The notes under the pieces are model-generated. The model was not told the DNA's origin. It did not search any database and saw nothing but the letters and a program-made list of their open reading frames with translations. DNA of 64,000 nt from Siphlonurus alternatus. Its lineage: Eukaryota; Arthropoda; Insecta; Ephemeroptera; Siphlonuridae. The position numbers and the translations under genes are program-made. The stretch is from NCBI GenBank assembly GCA_949825025.1, contig OX463788.1, positions 33,715,078 to 33,779,077 of the forward strand, given 5' to 3'. Shown here in pieces: positions 44,216-56,004 of the stretch; within the stretch, counting starts at the first letter, position 1; each line of letters starts with the position of its first letter.

Positions 44216-44292
44216 GGACTAAACTTACATTTATTCTATTTAACGATCAAGTGAAAGAAAAAAAAGTATAAATTATTTTAAATTACATCAAA
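44216..44292 (+). other. Putative 5' untranslated part of the receptor coding exon
   Basis: The stretch runs from the candidate acceptor (AG at 44214-44215) to the base before the receptor ATG. It has no upstream ATG in the receptor frame. The boundary is inferred only from the acceptor consensus. Confidence 0.35.
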
Positions 44293-45888
44293 ATGAGAGA
44301 GCTGAACGCTAGTTCATGTTCAGCTTTGATAGAATCCGCTGTTTGGGACGATCCCCATGTGATAATATCACTTGTGATTTTAGCATGTATTGATGTTATG
44401 GTCATTTTGGGTAATTGTTTAGTAATTGCTGCAGTGTTTATGAGCAGTAAGTTACGTACCGTAACTAATTTATTCATTGTGTCTCTTGCTGTTGCTGACC
44501 TAATGGTTGGATTAGCTGTTTTACCCTTCAGTGCAGCGTTAGAAGTGTTCAATGTTTGGATATTTGGAGATGCTTGGTGCGCCGTGTGGTTGGCTGTTGA
44601 TGTATGGATGTGCACTGCTTCAATTTTAAATCTTTGTGCAATATCATTAGACCGTTACTTAGCTGTTACACGTCCAGTTTCTTACCCAAGTCTTATGTCC
44701 TCAGGTAGAGCTAAGTTATTAATAGCAGGAGTTTGGATTTTAAGCTTTGTGATCTGCTTTCCACCTTTAGTTGGATGGAAAGACCAAAAAGGTGATAATT
44801 TTTTTGGAAATGCAGCAAAAATGGAAAGTATTTATAATGTCAGTTCACCTATACCTTACGATGAAGAGTCTACCACGGTTGCATGTCCGTGGATTTGTGA
44901 GCTTACTAATCATCCTGGGTATGTCGTTTATTCTGCATTAGGTTCATTTTATTTGCCAATGTTTGTTATGTTATTCTTTTATTGGAGAATCTATCGAGCT
45001 GCAGTTCAAACTACAAGAGCAATTAATCAAGGTTTTAGAACGACAAAGATGCTTGGGAATCGCTTTGATGAACAAAGATTAACTTTAAGGATACACAGAG
45101 GGCGTTCTGTAATGCAAAAAGATGGCCCTAGCTCACCTAAGAGATTAGAAAGATTAGAGAGAAGCGCCACGCAAGACCGTATAAAAATAAGTGTTAGTTA
45201 CCCTCCGCCATCATCCCCGCCCAGTAGTCTTCGTAATTCATGTAAATACTCAGTACATTATACTGCTAATGGCGAGAACAGATTTAGTCATCGAAAAGAT
45301 AATGCCGGTGAGACTTCAGGTGCTTTACTGAATGTTAATCGGCCGGAGAATAAACCTCCTTCGCCAACAAGTCAACAAGTATCTCCTACATCGTTTGAAG
45401 GATCGTCAGAAGAGGGAAATAGGCCAAGATTTGTCTCTAAAATGGGAAAGCGTAATATCAAAGCACAGGTCAAAAGATTTAGAATGGAAACAAAAGCTGC
45501 TAAAACACTAGGAATAATTGTAGGTGGTTTTATTGTATGTTGGTTGCCATTCTTTACGATGTATTTAGTTCGTGCATTTTGTGTTGAATGTATACATCCT
45601 GTTGTATTTTCTGTTCTTTTTTGGTTAGGTTACTGTAATTCAGCTATAAATCCATGCATTTATGCATTATTCAGTAAAGATTTCAGATTTGCATTTAAAC
45701 GTATTATATGCAGATGTTTCTGTAACAAAACTCCGCGTAGAAGTAGTGGTATAGGAAAACGTCCGAATGGAGCTCGTAGAAAATTAGGCACACGTAGAAG
45801 ATCAGGGGGGTCGGCTCTAGGAGCGACGACAGGAGGACTGCGTGTCCTAGGCGATGACAGTGATGCCAATGGATCTGACTCTAGGTGA
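44293..45888 (+). CDS. Oamb: Alpha-1-adrenergic-like octopamine receptor (class A GPCR), complete single-exon reading frame
   Basis: The 531-residue frame is a seven-transmembrane biogenic-amine receptor, expected at the neuronal plasma membrane, where this family couples octopamine to calcium signalling. Visible landmarks: N-glycosylation sites at N5 and N182; TM1 about 22-48 with N41; TM2 with D69; C96 for the disulfide to loop 2 (C198 or C202); TM3 with amine-binding D103 and DRY at 120-122; TM4 about 141-160; TM5 about 209-231 with catechol-contact serines S214 and S218; a long third loop (about 232-403); TM6 with CWLPFF from 416; TM7 with NPCIY at 453-457; cysteines 473-477 as likely palmitoylation sites. 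The stretches ICFPPLVGWKDQK, TRAINQGF, EQRLTLRIHRGR and NIKAQVKRFRMETKAAKTL are those I recall from insect Oamb, which separates it from OctBeta, tyramine and dopamine receptors. The start is the first in-frame ATG before TM1. No intron interrupts the frame. Ligand preference is inferred from family. Confidence 0.93.
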   Translation: MRELNASSCSALIESAVWDDPHVIISLVILACIDVMVILGNCLVIAAVFMSSKLRTVTNLFIVSLAVADLMVGLAVLPFSAALEVFNVWIFGDAWCAVWLAVDVWMCTASILNLCAISLDRYLAVTRPVSYPSLMSSGRAKLLIAGVWILSFVICFPPLVGWKDQKGDNFFGNAAKMESIYNVSSPIPYDEESTTVACPWICELTNHPGYVVYSALGSFYLPMFVMLFFYWRIYRAAVQTTRAINQGFRTTKMLGNRFDEQRLTLRIHRGRSVMQKDGPSSPKRLERLERSATQDRIKISVSYPPPSSPPSSLRNSCKYSVHYTANGENRFSHRKDNAGETSGALLNVNRPENKPPSPTSQQVSPTSFEGSSEEGNRPRFVSKMGKRNIKAQVKRFRMETKAAKTLGIIVGGFIVCWLPFFTMYLVRAFCVECIHPVVFSVLFWLGYCNSAINPCIYALFSKDFRFAFKRIICRCFCNKTPRRSSGIGKRPNGARRKLGTRRRSGGSALGATTGGLRVLGDDSDANGSDSR

Positions 45889-46140
45889 CAACAGAATAGT
45901 TCCGGTGATTGTGTCGTCTGTAGCTCCTCAAGCAATTGCCGGGAACTGTAAACTCTGTTTATTAATCAACGATGATGAATAACCAAATTTTATTACGTTT
46001 CCTTAAAAATTGTAATTCTGTAGAACAGCGTTTTCCATGCATATAAATTTTGGTACGCGTAAAGCGTATATTTATGGAAACACTGTAAATGATTTTAATT
46101 TATTCTTATTTTTTTATACAATATTTCATGGTTTTTATAT

Positions 46141-46146
46141 AATAAA
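46141..46146 (+). terminator. Candidate poly(A) signal AATAAA about 250 bases after the receptor stop codon
   Basis: AATAAA lies at 46141-46146, the first clear hexamer in a sensible position downstream of the stop at 45886-45888. In DNA this AT-rich chance matches are common, so this is only a candidate. Confidence 0.3.
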
Positions 46147-49100
46147 ATATATGCTTGAATATTTATTTAACATATATTTATGAACAATATAAAAAATACG
46201 CATTAATTAAAAAAACAAAAAGATAAGTGTGATTACAACGTATTTTCAATACTATTGCACAAACATTTTTTTCGCCTAATACTATCACTAAATAATTTGA
46301 ATGATTTTGATTTTTAAAAGCATATACAGTTATAATGTCTTGCCACTGATCTTTGTTTAACTTTTTCCGAGTTCAGTATCAATATTAAATGCATATAATT
46401 ATACAACACACATATATTAAAACTAGTTACATGCCTCTGACGCCATCAAAGTCCAATATTTTTGTTAAATGTTCTGTCGAAAGCATGTAATATATTTTTA
46501 TTATAGATTCTGAACTAAAAAATATATACATATAAATATATCAGAAAATTAGATATCACTCATCTTTCAATATAAAATAATGTCAAGTAAAACAAACTTA
46601 ATGCTTCACGTTCGACTAAGAATTGTCATTCTAAGTTAGATGATTAAATACAAAAGTTTGCAAGTTACTTCTAATTCTGAGAAGAGATGATCAAAATGCC
46701 ACATTACGCAAGTTTTTTATATTGAATATTAAAATAAAATGAATGGAGTTTTTGAAGATTTGCATATCTTACAGTCTGGCTGAGTTTGCACATAAATGTT
46801 TGATTGTTTTCACTATTTCACTATATAAGCTGGATTTCTGATAACTTTTAAAGGAAATTAATGATAGTTTTTTTTCTTTACGATCAAGGGCGTAGACTTA
46901 GCTTTATTTACACTATTAATATATATAACTATAAACATAATAATTGATAATGTATCACGTGTGGAAGTTTTGTCATGAAAATCTTAGCATTGGAACAATA
47001 ATTATCAAAATTAATTAAGCTATGAAATGTTGAACTGGACTATTTTTATAATTATTTTGCATGACTCTTGCTAAAAATATTTCTGAAGGGTGCAAGATTT
47101 AAAAAAAAATGCTAAATGAAAATCCTATTAAAAGCTTATATTTTGAAGGATGAAAGCTTACTTAATCAACTATTTTCCAGAGTAGAATATCAATTTTTAA
47201 TGAAAAATATGACTGAATTAAAAAAAATCAAACTTTCAATGCCCATATTAAAAAAATGAGAAAATATAAAATTAAGATTGTAAAATTTGGTAATGATATC
47301 ATTGTTACCTATTTCATCACTCATATTAAACAACATTATTTTACTCGCATGTATCATAGAAGGAACAGTTACTTCAGTTTTAATTAATATACAATTATAA
47401 CTTACAGTTAAATAGAATAGACACTTCATGCTAGTACTTTAGATTTAATATTATTTATTTATTTCGTCGTAGAAAACACACACACACAAATATTCTTACA
47501 CCTCGGGACAACACAAACTTAACCTGTCTGATTTGCTGTCCGGAGTTGTTACCTCCAGATAAAACGCCCAATTGCACAGATGAAGTTTAATGTTAAACTT
47601 GGTTTAAGTCAATGGAAATTAAGAACGTCAATTTAAACTTCATCCATGGAATCAGGCAATCAGGTCAAAGATATGAAGATTGTAACTTGGAGGAGGTAAG
47701 AATTGCACCTAGTCTAGCCACCCCGAATCCATGTAAGTTCACATGCCTCCATGGACTACATGAAAAGGCCAGAGGTAAAATTCATGCTGTCCCGAGGTTT
47801 ACATAATTATATAATGTCACAATGTATAGAATTCAGCAGCATTATAACCATGAAATAAAGTATATAAAAACCTTTTTACATTAAGATAATTACAGATTTC
47901 TGTTAGTAAATCGTCATCAATGTTCATGATAAACAGAGTATTACTGTGCAAAACAGGCCACGCTATAATTATTTTTTTCTGTCTCTGTATCTGTCTCTCT
48001 CTCTCGCACACACCATACGCTCTTTCTTTGTCCTCTCTTCCAGTAAGATTCACAAAGGAGAAGTTATAAAAACAGACTTAAACACGAGTAGTAAAATATA
48101 TAATATCTGTTACTTGATTGTTACTTTACATATTGTGTGCACGCAGTGCACGCAGTGCACATCATGGGTCATTCATTGTCAAACGCTTAAAATTCATGGG
48201 AATACAATTTTCAATAGTATTTTGTACATAGCATTACTGTACATGAAATTTTCCATGTGCTTAATTAAGTGTCACTTAAAGGAAGTAGCCTGCATTAAAA
48301 TGCATTTGAGTCTAACAGTTAACTTTTTTTCTGATGGAGAAGTGTAATTATAAATGCCAAGCGTTTTTTTTTTTAAATAATCCATGTCATGAAAGAGATT
48401 TAGCTTTTCTCAGTCCAAAATTCTTATATCATATTTGGTCATGTAAATGTCAAATAGAACATATTTATAAACAATATAATTAATTGTTGTTGTAATAATA
48501 AGAGATTATGCTCATCTATATAATTTGTGAATCTTTCTGAATAACTCAATCCCATCTTTACGTGCAGTAATAGTGTGTCAGTATACATGCAGTATCCTTT
48601 TTTAATTGTTTAACGTGGTGCTTTTTTTTTTTAATAAAAAAAAAATCCAAATTAAACGCTTAAATTAACGCATTAATGCTTTCTCGTTAAAAAATAATCA
48701 CAATAAAAAATAAATTTGGGTGAAAAAATATGGACACTGTCATCAATTTATGTACGGGTAAAATACATTATTTATTGTATCAATGTTTTTAAATGTTGAA
48801 TTAATATTGTATAGTTTATAGCACCGAAAATTTAATATTACGCATGATATTAAACTAATATTTCTCAAGTCTTTTAAATAAACTGTAATTCTCTTGGTTC
48901 GCATTTTATAATTTCTCTTAAAAAAAAAATGCTACGTAAAAATTTGCATTTCTGTCCTCGAGATGTGTTAAAAATAATGTCCAATGATAAATATTGCCCT
49001 TATTTTCTTTAAGTGCATCATGTATAGGAGAATGTGTATGTGCTACTTCTTCATGTTAAACGATTTAGAAGGACGTAAAGATGTATTTTTCCATTGTTAT

Positions 49101-50440
49101 ATATAGATTTTTATCAAAGCGAGTTTGATTATACTGTATATCAAAATTACGTTAGATTTTACAGTACTAAAACATACATATTTATATCAATAACAGGAAA
49201 GATATTTTTATTTATATTGCTTGCAGAATTTTCTGTTTAACAGTACAAAGTGGATATTTTTCACCTGTATTATTAATATTATTGTTATTTTAAGTAAACT
49301 AAAATACCTGTAAAAACTTTATATTAAAAACATAAAAACACACTTTAATTCTTTTATTTGAATCAGTTATCAACTCAATCAAATGCCAATTTTATTCCAA
49401 GTACTTAACTATAATTTCAATGTATTGTTGTATATAAAAAAAATACCAATGAATTACATTAATTATTATTATTGTATCGTGTATTTGTATTTCACTCACT
49501 GAACCAATTTGCAAAGGGTTTAAAATAACCCTATATAAAAAATATTTTACTAATGAGAAATATATATATTTTCAGAGTTGGTTTCATAGTAGTTACTAAT
49601 ATAAATTGATTGCTGTAAATGACTGATGTTATGTCAAAAATAAGTTTGCAATGCTCTTGAGAAGACAGACTCCTCGGCCTGTTGACAAATTTTCCATTGA
49701 TATTGCTGGTCGAATCATTGATTTTAATTTGTGCACGGATTGTTACATTTTTCCAGATAGTAAATAATTATTATTTATTGAAAATAAATGGATATATTAT
49801 ATCTCTAACACTTTACTTGAAAGATAATATACATTGATTGATGTACCTCAAAAATATGTAGTAAAAAATAATAATAATAATAATGTTAAATTCTGTTAAA
49901 TTAAATCTATTGTAAATTAAAAAGATTATAAAAAATAGTTGTTGTATAATTGTTATTTGTGTTTTCTTAAATTTGAATGCAGAGCAGAAAGATAAATTAA
50001 AGGTTTTACCAAAGTGTTTAAGTATGTTCCCACCTTATTAAAAAGCTGTATTCAATAAGCTACATTCGTGTTTCATATAATTAATAATTATACGGATGAA
50101 TGTATTAAGGACATAACAAAAAAAAATTGCTGCAAAGAAATACTGTGTTTTAGGTCGTAATGTATAACGAATTAAATATTTGTGTTATAACACTGCATTT
50201 CGTAGTATATAGTATATGCCTAAACCTGAAAAGAAACAGTCCCTGAAGTAATGTTATTAACTACCTGATAACAGGAGGAGCTCCAATAATTGTAGATTTT
50301 TTTTTTGTTATATTAATTACGAAGAAGGAAAATTATTTTGTTAAAAAACAAGTAAGCTGATATTTGACTTATTTCTATCTGTAAGTATGAGGCATTAATT
50401 AGATGTTTAGTATTTCCTTGCAGTGATGAGTTGTTTAGTG

Positions 50441-50471
<31 letters not shown>

Positions 50472-51335
50472 AAAACTACATGTTTTAAATGTATTTTCCC
50501 TCTAAAGATGTTAAAGATGTTGTGAAGACTGAATATGGCAAAGATGTCCAAGAAATAAATAAATGAAATCAAACGTGCACAAACTTACATGAATTTATTC
50601 ACATCCTTTCTTCTAATACCTTAAAATAATTATAATATACAGTAGATAATGTCAGACTTGAGTAATAGTTGTATCAGACTTTCATCAGGATGGCCCAGCC
50701 TTTGGAGGTAATAATTTCCGTTTGTTTCCATAATTATGGAAATACTGCATTAATTGAATTCAATAAATAAATTAATAATAGGAAATAATATAATTTTATA
50801 TTATAATATTTAAAATGATACTTTATATAAAAAAATATTTATTATTATTTTTTTGCAACTGCCTGCACCTATAAGTTATTATGTCGAGGGATTTTATGTG
50901 TGCAATATTAACCTTTACTACATAATATGGCATTATATATTATTCAAATATGATTTTTAAAAATAGCCATCTCGTTTGCGAAGTCCCCCATTTGTTTACC
51001 ATTATCGACGAACAATCACGAACTAAGAGGCAAGAAATATCTTCTCTCAAGAGTGGGCGAGTTTTTTAGTGTTTACACTTCTTCCGAGGGACTACATAAA
51101 CTATATGATAATACACCTAAAAATAGTTTGAATAACTTAATTTAGCAAAAATAAAATTTCAAGGCTTCCCATGGATAATATAATTAATTAATTAAAAAAA
51201 ATGAATTAAAAATTATATTATATATGTATAATATATATTTACATAAATAATTATTGAGTATAGGGCAGTTTAAATAAACAATTGATATTTTGCAATTACG
51301 ATTATAAAAGCACTATATGATATACATGCAATGCA
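46147..51335. other. Plain AT-rich DNA downstream of the receptor gene, no gene supported
   Basis: Five kilobases with very few features: short CT run (47994-48006), A run (50450-50470), and a mixed patch (47500-47810) with a worn SINE-like look. Part may be an AU-rich 3' untranslated region of the receptor. Confidence 0.5.
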
Positions 51336-51342
51336 TGTACAT

Positions 51343-51466
51343 TCCTCGCCTCTGAAAAGTTTCCTTCTGCAACATTGTTGATCACCATGCCCAATAAGAA
51401 TAACATATCACATGACATGGTGATTAACAAGATGACTGCAGAAGGGAATTTTTCAGGCACGATGAG
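51343..51466. mobile_element. Short MITE, family M copy 1
   Basis: Inverted ends around TCGCCTCTGAAAAGTTTCC and an inner pair ATCACCATG / CATGGTGAT. Flanks repeat TGTACAT (51336-51342, 51467-51473). It matches the element at 63765 along most of its length. Confidence 0.78.
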
Positions 51467-52154
51467 TGTACATCATATATCAAAAAAACTATTGTACTAA
51501 AATTTGACACACCATTTTAGAGTAGAGTTTGAGTTATAGTAAACAGTTTGTAGAGTTTGTAATAATTTAATATGCTAAGTTCTGCATTGACGTGAGTAAA
51601 TCGTTATATTAGTTCTAAGAGCTAGTCCTAAAGACAGAGAGAGTTATCTTTTCATTTAATTCTTTATATATAGTGAAAAGTTTCCTATGTAGGATATTTT
51701 ACCCGATTTAATTTAGTAAATGTTTATATAAAAATTGAGACTTCTAAATGACCGCCGCAATCAAGCGTCCTATATATAAAAAAAAGCTTAATTAATATAG
51801 TATAAGATATATATAAGTGCAATAATATTTAAATAGATACAATAATTAAAAGCAAGTTGCCTAACTTCCAGGCAAAGGTGTATATGTACAGTTAATGTAT
51901 ACATAGTTAAGACAGAAAGCTTTATTTATTTTAGAGTGTAACTCTTATACTCACTTAATATAGCTAGCTCCATGCAATGATACATTTTTTTAAAATTAAT
52001 TTCACTCCTCTACATAAATTGTATGTTTGTGTACTACTTTAATTAACTGTTGGTAAAAGTTAAACTGTTTAGCTGCAAGCCACAAGTAAAATCTAAGTCA
52101 GGTGTATAACTGAAATTCATTCATGCAGTAGAAATTAAAAAACATCATCATCTA

Positions 52155-53147
52155 GAAAATTTTCGGTGTAAGACATTTCGGTGCAAGGAATTTTCGGTGC
52201 AAGGAAATCTCGGTGTATATAAGCAAAATTCGGTGCAAATAGTAAACATGTTTTTTTTTTTTTTTTCTTTTTAATGAAATGTCAATATTTCTGGTTATAT
52301 AATAAAATAATAATAATAAAAAATAACATGTAGTTAAAGGGTTATATATATATTCAATTTTTACATGTTATCAGAAATCAGTCTATATGACACTTTTTCG
52401 TCAGACATGTCTTACAGCATTATATAACTGAATACGAAAAGGGCGTTGTACAATATTTCGTTGATAATATTGCGTGAATCATAGGATTTATCATATTGAT
52501 AACATGTACTGACCTTTGATATAATTATATAGCATAAGTTCTTCTAAGCATATGACTAATGGGCTTACGGGGTGTAATTTTTTTACTGGTTCAATCAAAA
52601 GAGGAGGTCGAAAAGTGACCTAGAGGCTCCATCCGACACGCCTATGACGTCATTATATTCTTTGGGTCAATTATATAATGCCTCTAAACAATTACGTTGC
52701 TATGGAAACAAATGATAATTTTTAATTAACTAGCAACAATGCAATAATTTTTTACAAGTGTTATAGAGTTGAACCAAAGAATGTAATGACGTCATAGGCG
52801 TTGCGGATGGAGCCTCCAGGTCAAGTGATCTCTTTCAATCTCTATTTTCGGTATGGTGAAAAGTGTTAAATAAAATCGCAAAAAATTCAAAGGGATATTT
52901 CTTAAACTCCTTTTCCGATTGAGCTAGTAAAAAATGACACCTCTCGGCGCACTAGCCCATTCTGACCTCAAATAAAAAAAAAAAATGTAATTATAAATTG
53001 AAAACCAATTACATTATTTGATATTTTACAGTTTTAATTATTAAAAAAAAACATTTTCACTATTTGCACCGAATCTTTCTTTACACCGAGGTTTCCTTGC
53101 ACCAAAAGTTTCCTTGCACCGAAAAGTCCTTGCAACGAAAGTGCCGG
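52155..53147. mobile_element. Fold-back element with tandem sub-repeats in both arms
   Basis: The left arm (to about 52245) has four or five imperfect copies of TTTCGGTGCAAGGAA, ending GGTGCAAATAGTAAACATG. The right arm (about 53055-53147) is its inverted counterpart with the same run of units. Arms built of short direct repeats in mirror order are the hallmark of FoldBack-type elements. Most of the loop is occupied by a family C MITE. Confidence 0.78.
52559..52960. mobile_element. MITE, family C, nested in a fold-back element
   Basis: Inverted ends ATGGGCTTACGG and (complement) ATGGGCTAGTGCG enclose an inner inverted pair ATGACGTCATTATATTCTTT and its mirror. The block GGTTCAATCAAAAGAGGAGG resembles GGCTTAATCAAAAGAAGG of family B. 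It interrupts the fold-back element at 52155-53147. Confidence 0.75.
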
Positions 53148-53939
53148 ATACCATCCATGACACACTCTTTTGCCTTCTGCACTTTTACATGTACACTTTA
53201 GATATAAATAGAGCCTTGAAATAATATTTAATTTAATTATTAATTAATCAAAGCTCTTATGATAATGAATGATTATATCTAGTAGCGCTTATGTATATAT
53301 TGAGACCACTCTATATACAAAACTATAGACAATTGTTTCAAGATTTCTTTTGTTTTCTTTTTCCTATTATCTTTTATTGGCATATATTTAATTAGTGCCA
53401 TTATATATCTTATTCAAAATTTATAAATGTGAAACTGACTTTCCCTATAATATATACGAGTTTTTCATGGCCGGGTTTTACTGTAATAATAATTAACGTA
53501 ATATATCAATAATAATATATTGTTTTTGAATTTTAAATAAAGAATTAAAAAAAAAAAAGGATAATATAGTCGAGTGCATAAAGGTGGGGTGCCATATAAT
53601 ATTATAAATATACAATATGGTCTCAAATAATATTTCATTCAGATCGAAACAACATCAATAGACCATAATTAATAAATATATGCACTTGCAAAAGATAAAT
53701 GAAATTAAGCAAGGTAAACAAAACAGACTTGAAAACAGTGATATTAATTATTAAGGTAGCTGCACAGAGTAAAGCCAAAATTTGATCAAGTTGTTGCGTT
53801 AAAATTTCAAAGAACGTAGAAGGAAATATCAGCGATTTCAATTAATTTATTTTATTTATTGGTTATTTTGCGTTAAATCTTGTCCGTGCTTGGCGCGTTG
53901 GTGGTTTAATTTTAATTCGGTTTAATTTTGAAAGCTAGC
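53148..53939. other. AT-rich DNA, no gene seen
   Basis: Nothing recognised. Confidence 0.55.
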
Positions 53940-54300
53940 GACATCTATTGGTGAATTTTTATTTAGCAGGCCTGTGCAGCTACTGCCCAGCTACCCAGCT
54001 AGTGCACTAGTGCAGCCATCTCTCAGCACAGTCAGCACCAGGCACGTAGCAGTGGATAGGGAGGAGTCGTTCTTACCCTTCCGAAGTTCCTATTGGTTCC
54101 CACGCGATTCACTTTACTTGGTAGTTAGAGTCAGGACAGAACAATAGCCAAACCACCGCTCCACCGCGACAGAAGCTTCTGCGCATGCGCGATTTTCTTT
54201 CCCACGTGAATCGCGCGTGAGTTTTAAACATATTTTTGATAAATCGTGTTTCTTCGTTTCTTCCAGAGACAGCAGCGAGTGTATATGCAATCATGCAATG
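53940..54300. promoter_or_regulatory. Promoter-like island with NRF-1-type palindrome
   Basis: This GC-richer block in AT-rich DNA carries GCGCATGCGC (54181-54190, the core of an NRF-1-type site), CCTATTGGTTCC (inverted CCAAT) and several CpGs. No coding frame follows on either side, so the target gene is unknown; an alternative start for the ZP gene is possible. Confidence 0.35.
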
Positions 54301-54490
54301 TCTAGACTGTAGAGAATTAATTTTTGAAAGTTAATTAATAATACAAAACTTACGATAATGATTAAAAGTATGCCATCATTAACAAGAATAATAAGAACTA
54401 AGGTGATGAAAAAATGTCTGAAATTGATTATAATATATAACAATCAAAACAAAGTCGATATAATAAAATATATAATGAAGTACGTAATCC

Positions 54491-54640
54491 TTTTTTTTTT
54501 TTTTTTACAAAAGGATACACCCCTAAGAGCTTAATATAGCTCGCGGCGGGGTAATGGGTAGGGAACGGATGGTGCCATGGCCACGGCCTGTTACGCGTCC
54601 CATGCAGCTAGCATTCGCTGAGGTGACACTGAGGTATATA
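54491..54640 (-). mobile_element. SINE, 3' part, minus strand (holds the empty site for the 60855 MITE)
   Basis: A T run (54491-54506, the complement of a poly(A) tail) is followed by ACAAAAGGATACACCCCTAA, GGGGTAATGGGTAGGGAACG, CCACGGCCTGTTACGCGTCC and GCATTCGCTGAGGTGACACT. It is collinear with 60746-61140 apart from the insertion there. Confidence 0.7.
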
Positions 54641-54859
54641 GAGGGTGACCACCAGATATCTCGATGTCCAAAACGGTACATGCCCCCAAAATAGAGGCCT
54701 GAAGGGCCAAAACCCCCGCCGGAGGTGCGATTTTTTTGGGTGTCACGCCCCCTTTTTTACTTTTTTTTCTTTCTTACTATAGATTTTCATATAATATGAA
54801 TTGTTTTTTTTTATGAAGCCGTTTTTTCCGAAAATATTTATTTTAGTTGAAATAAATAA

Positions 54860-54861
<2 letters not shown>

Positions 54862-54946
<85 letters not shown>
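54862..54946. repeat. (TA)n microsatellite beside the LINE fragment
   Basis: About 42 TA units, preceded by a short TAAA run. Confidence 0.95.
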
Positions 54947-54950
<4 letters not shown>

Positions 54951-54959
54951 TATAATTCA

Positions 54960-55170
54960 TCATAATACTGTAGTAAAATTTTAGATAGTTACAATTGTTG
55001 TCGTTTTGTCCTCTATGAGCTTTAGGCTCGAGCAGAGGGAAAAAAAGAATGATGGCGGAAATACAGGAAACAATAAAATAGATATATTATTTATATTATA
55101 TGCAATTATGGAATTATGCAATAAAAAATAATAATATTAAGGATATAATATATTAGATAAGCATTACATT
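54960..55170 (-). mobile_element. 3'-end fragment of the same LINE family
   Basis: The block with CCTCTATGAGCTTTAGGCTC and GAGCAGAGGGAAAAA, then GATGGCGGAA and TACAGGAAACA, then an AT-rich stretch, matches 13340-13500 in the same orientation. It is flanked on the left by a long (TA)n tract. No coding part remains. Confidence 0.75.
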
Positions 55171-55839
55171 ACATATATATTACATCATTAACTGATCGAC
55201 CGAGTATAAAATTTAATGCACGAATTCTATTATATAACAAAATATGTATAAGTGAGTGGCCGGTCCCAAGAGACGAAATATGAAGTTTCGAAATATGAGC
55301 TCACCCTACGATAAAAAAGCATCAGGCTGATTCCAGATCAGCCTGAAATCAACCCTGAATCAGAGAATGAACAGACAAATATATTCAAATATTATTGTTT
55401 CGACTCAGCTAGGTCCATGCGCAGTAATTATGATATATATATTATGTATCGTGCTCTGATTGGCCATGCATGCAGCATGTAGTTTAACCGATTCAACCTC
55501 CACTTACTATATATATATATACATCAAGTATATACCCTAACAGAGGGTTAAAAAAATTGGTCCAGTAAATGGGCATATGGAAACTGTACAGAATTTAGTC
55601 GAACTTATATATATGTATAAAGAGGGGCCTAATAAAGATGTATATAGGTGTCATGCATTTTTATTTTTAATAAAAAAAAATAAAATTCCTTGTAGAAACT
55701 AGAAATTTTGGATTCTGACTACAAACAAAAAAGGAATTAAATGGAAATAGGGTCGGTTAAATTTCGAACCAATAATTTTTTCAACCCTTAAAGGGTGTGC
55801 AAAGTGAAGGCTTAATTTTTCTTACGAGGTTTCAATGTT

Positions 55840-56004
55840 CAGGCGCGGATCCAGGGGGGTAGCTGGGAGGGCTGCAGCCCCCCCCCCCCCGATATTTTGG
55901 ATTTAACATGGACAATATAGGCATTTCCCCCACTCTAAATTTTTTTTTAACTTTGGCCTTATGGAGGCAGCCCCCTCCGAAATTTTTTTCTGGATCCGCG
56001 CCTG
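55840..56004. mobile_element. hAT-like MITE, GGATCC-ended family, copy 1
   Basis: The ends are CAGGCGCGGATCCAG and CTGGATCCGCGCCTG. Flanks TCAATGTT and TCAATATA agree at six of eight positions, consistent with an aged 8-base duplication. The inside holds runs of C and a mirrored GGCAG/CCCCC pattern. Confidence 0.82.

Noticed and set aside
45660..45935. 91-codon minus-strand frame at the end of the receptor
   Set aside because: A shadow of the receptor C-terminus.
47500..47810. Possible further SINE
   Set aside because: A few phrases resemble the SINE ends (CTGTCCCGAGGTTTACA), but no head or body could be aligned by eye.
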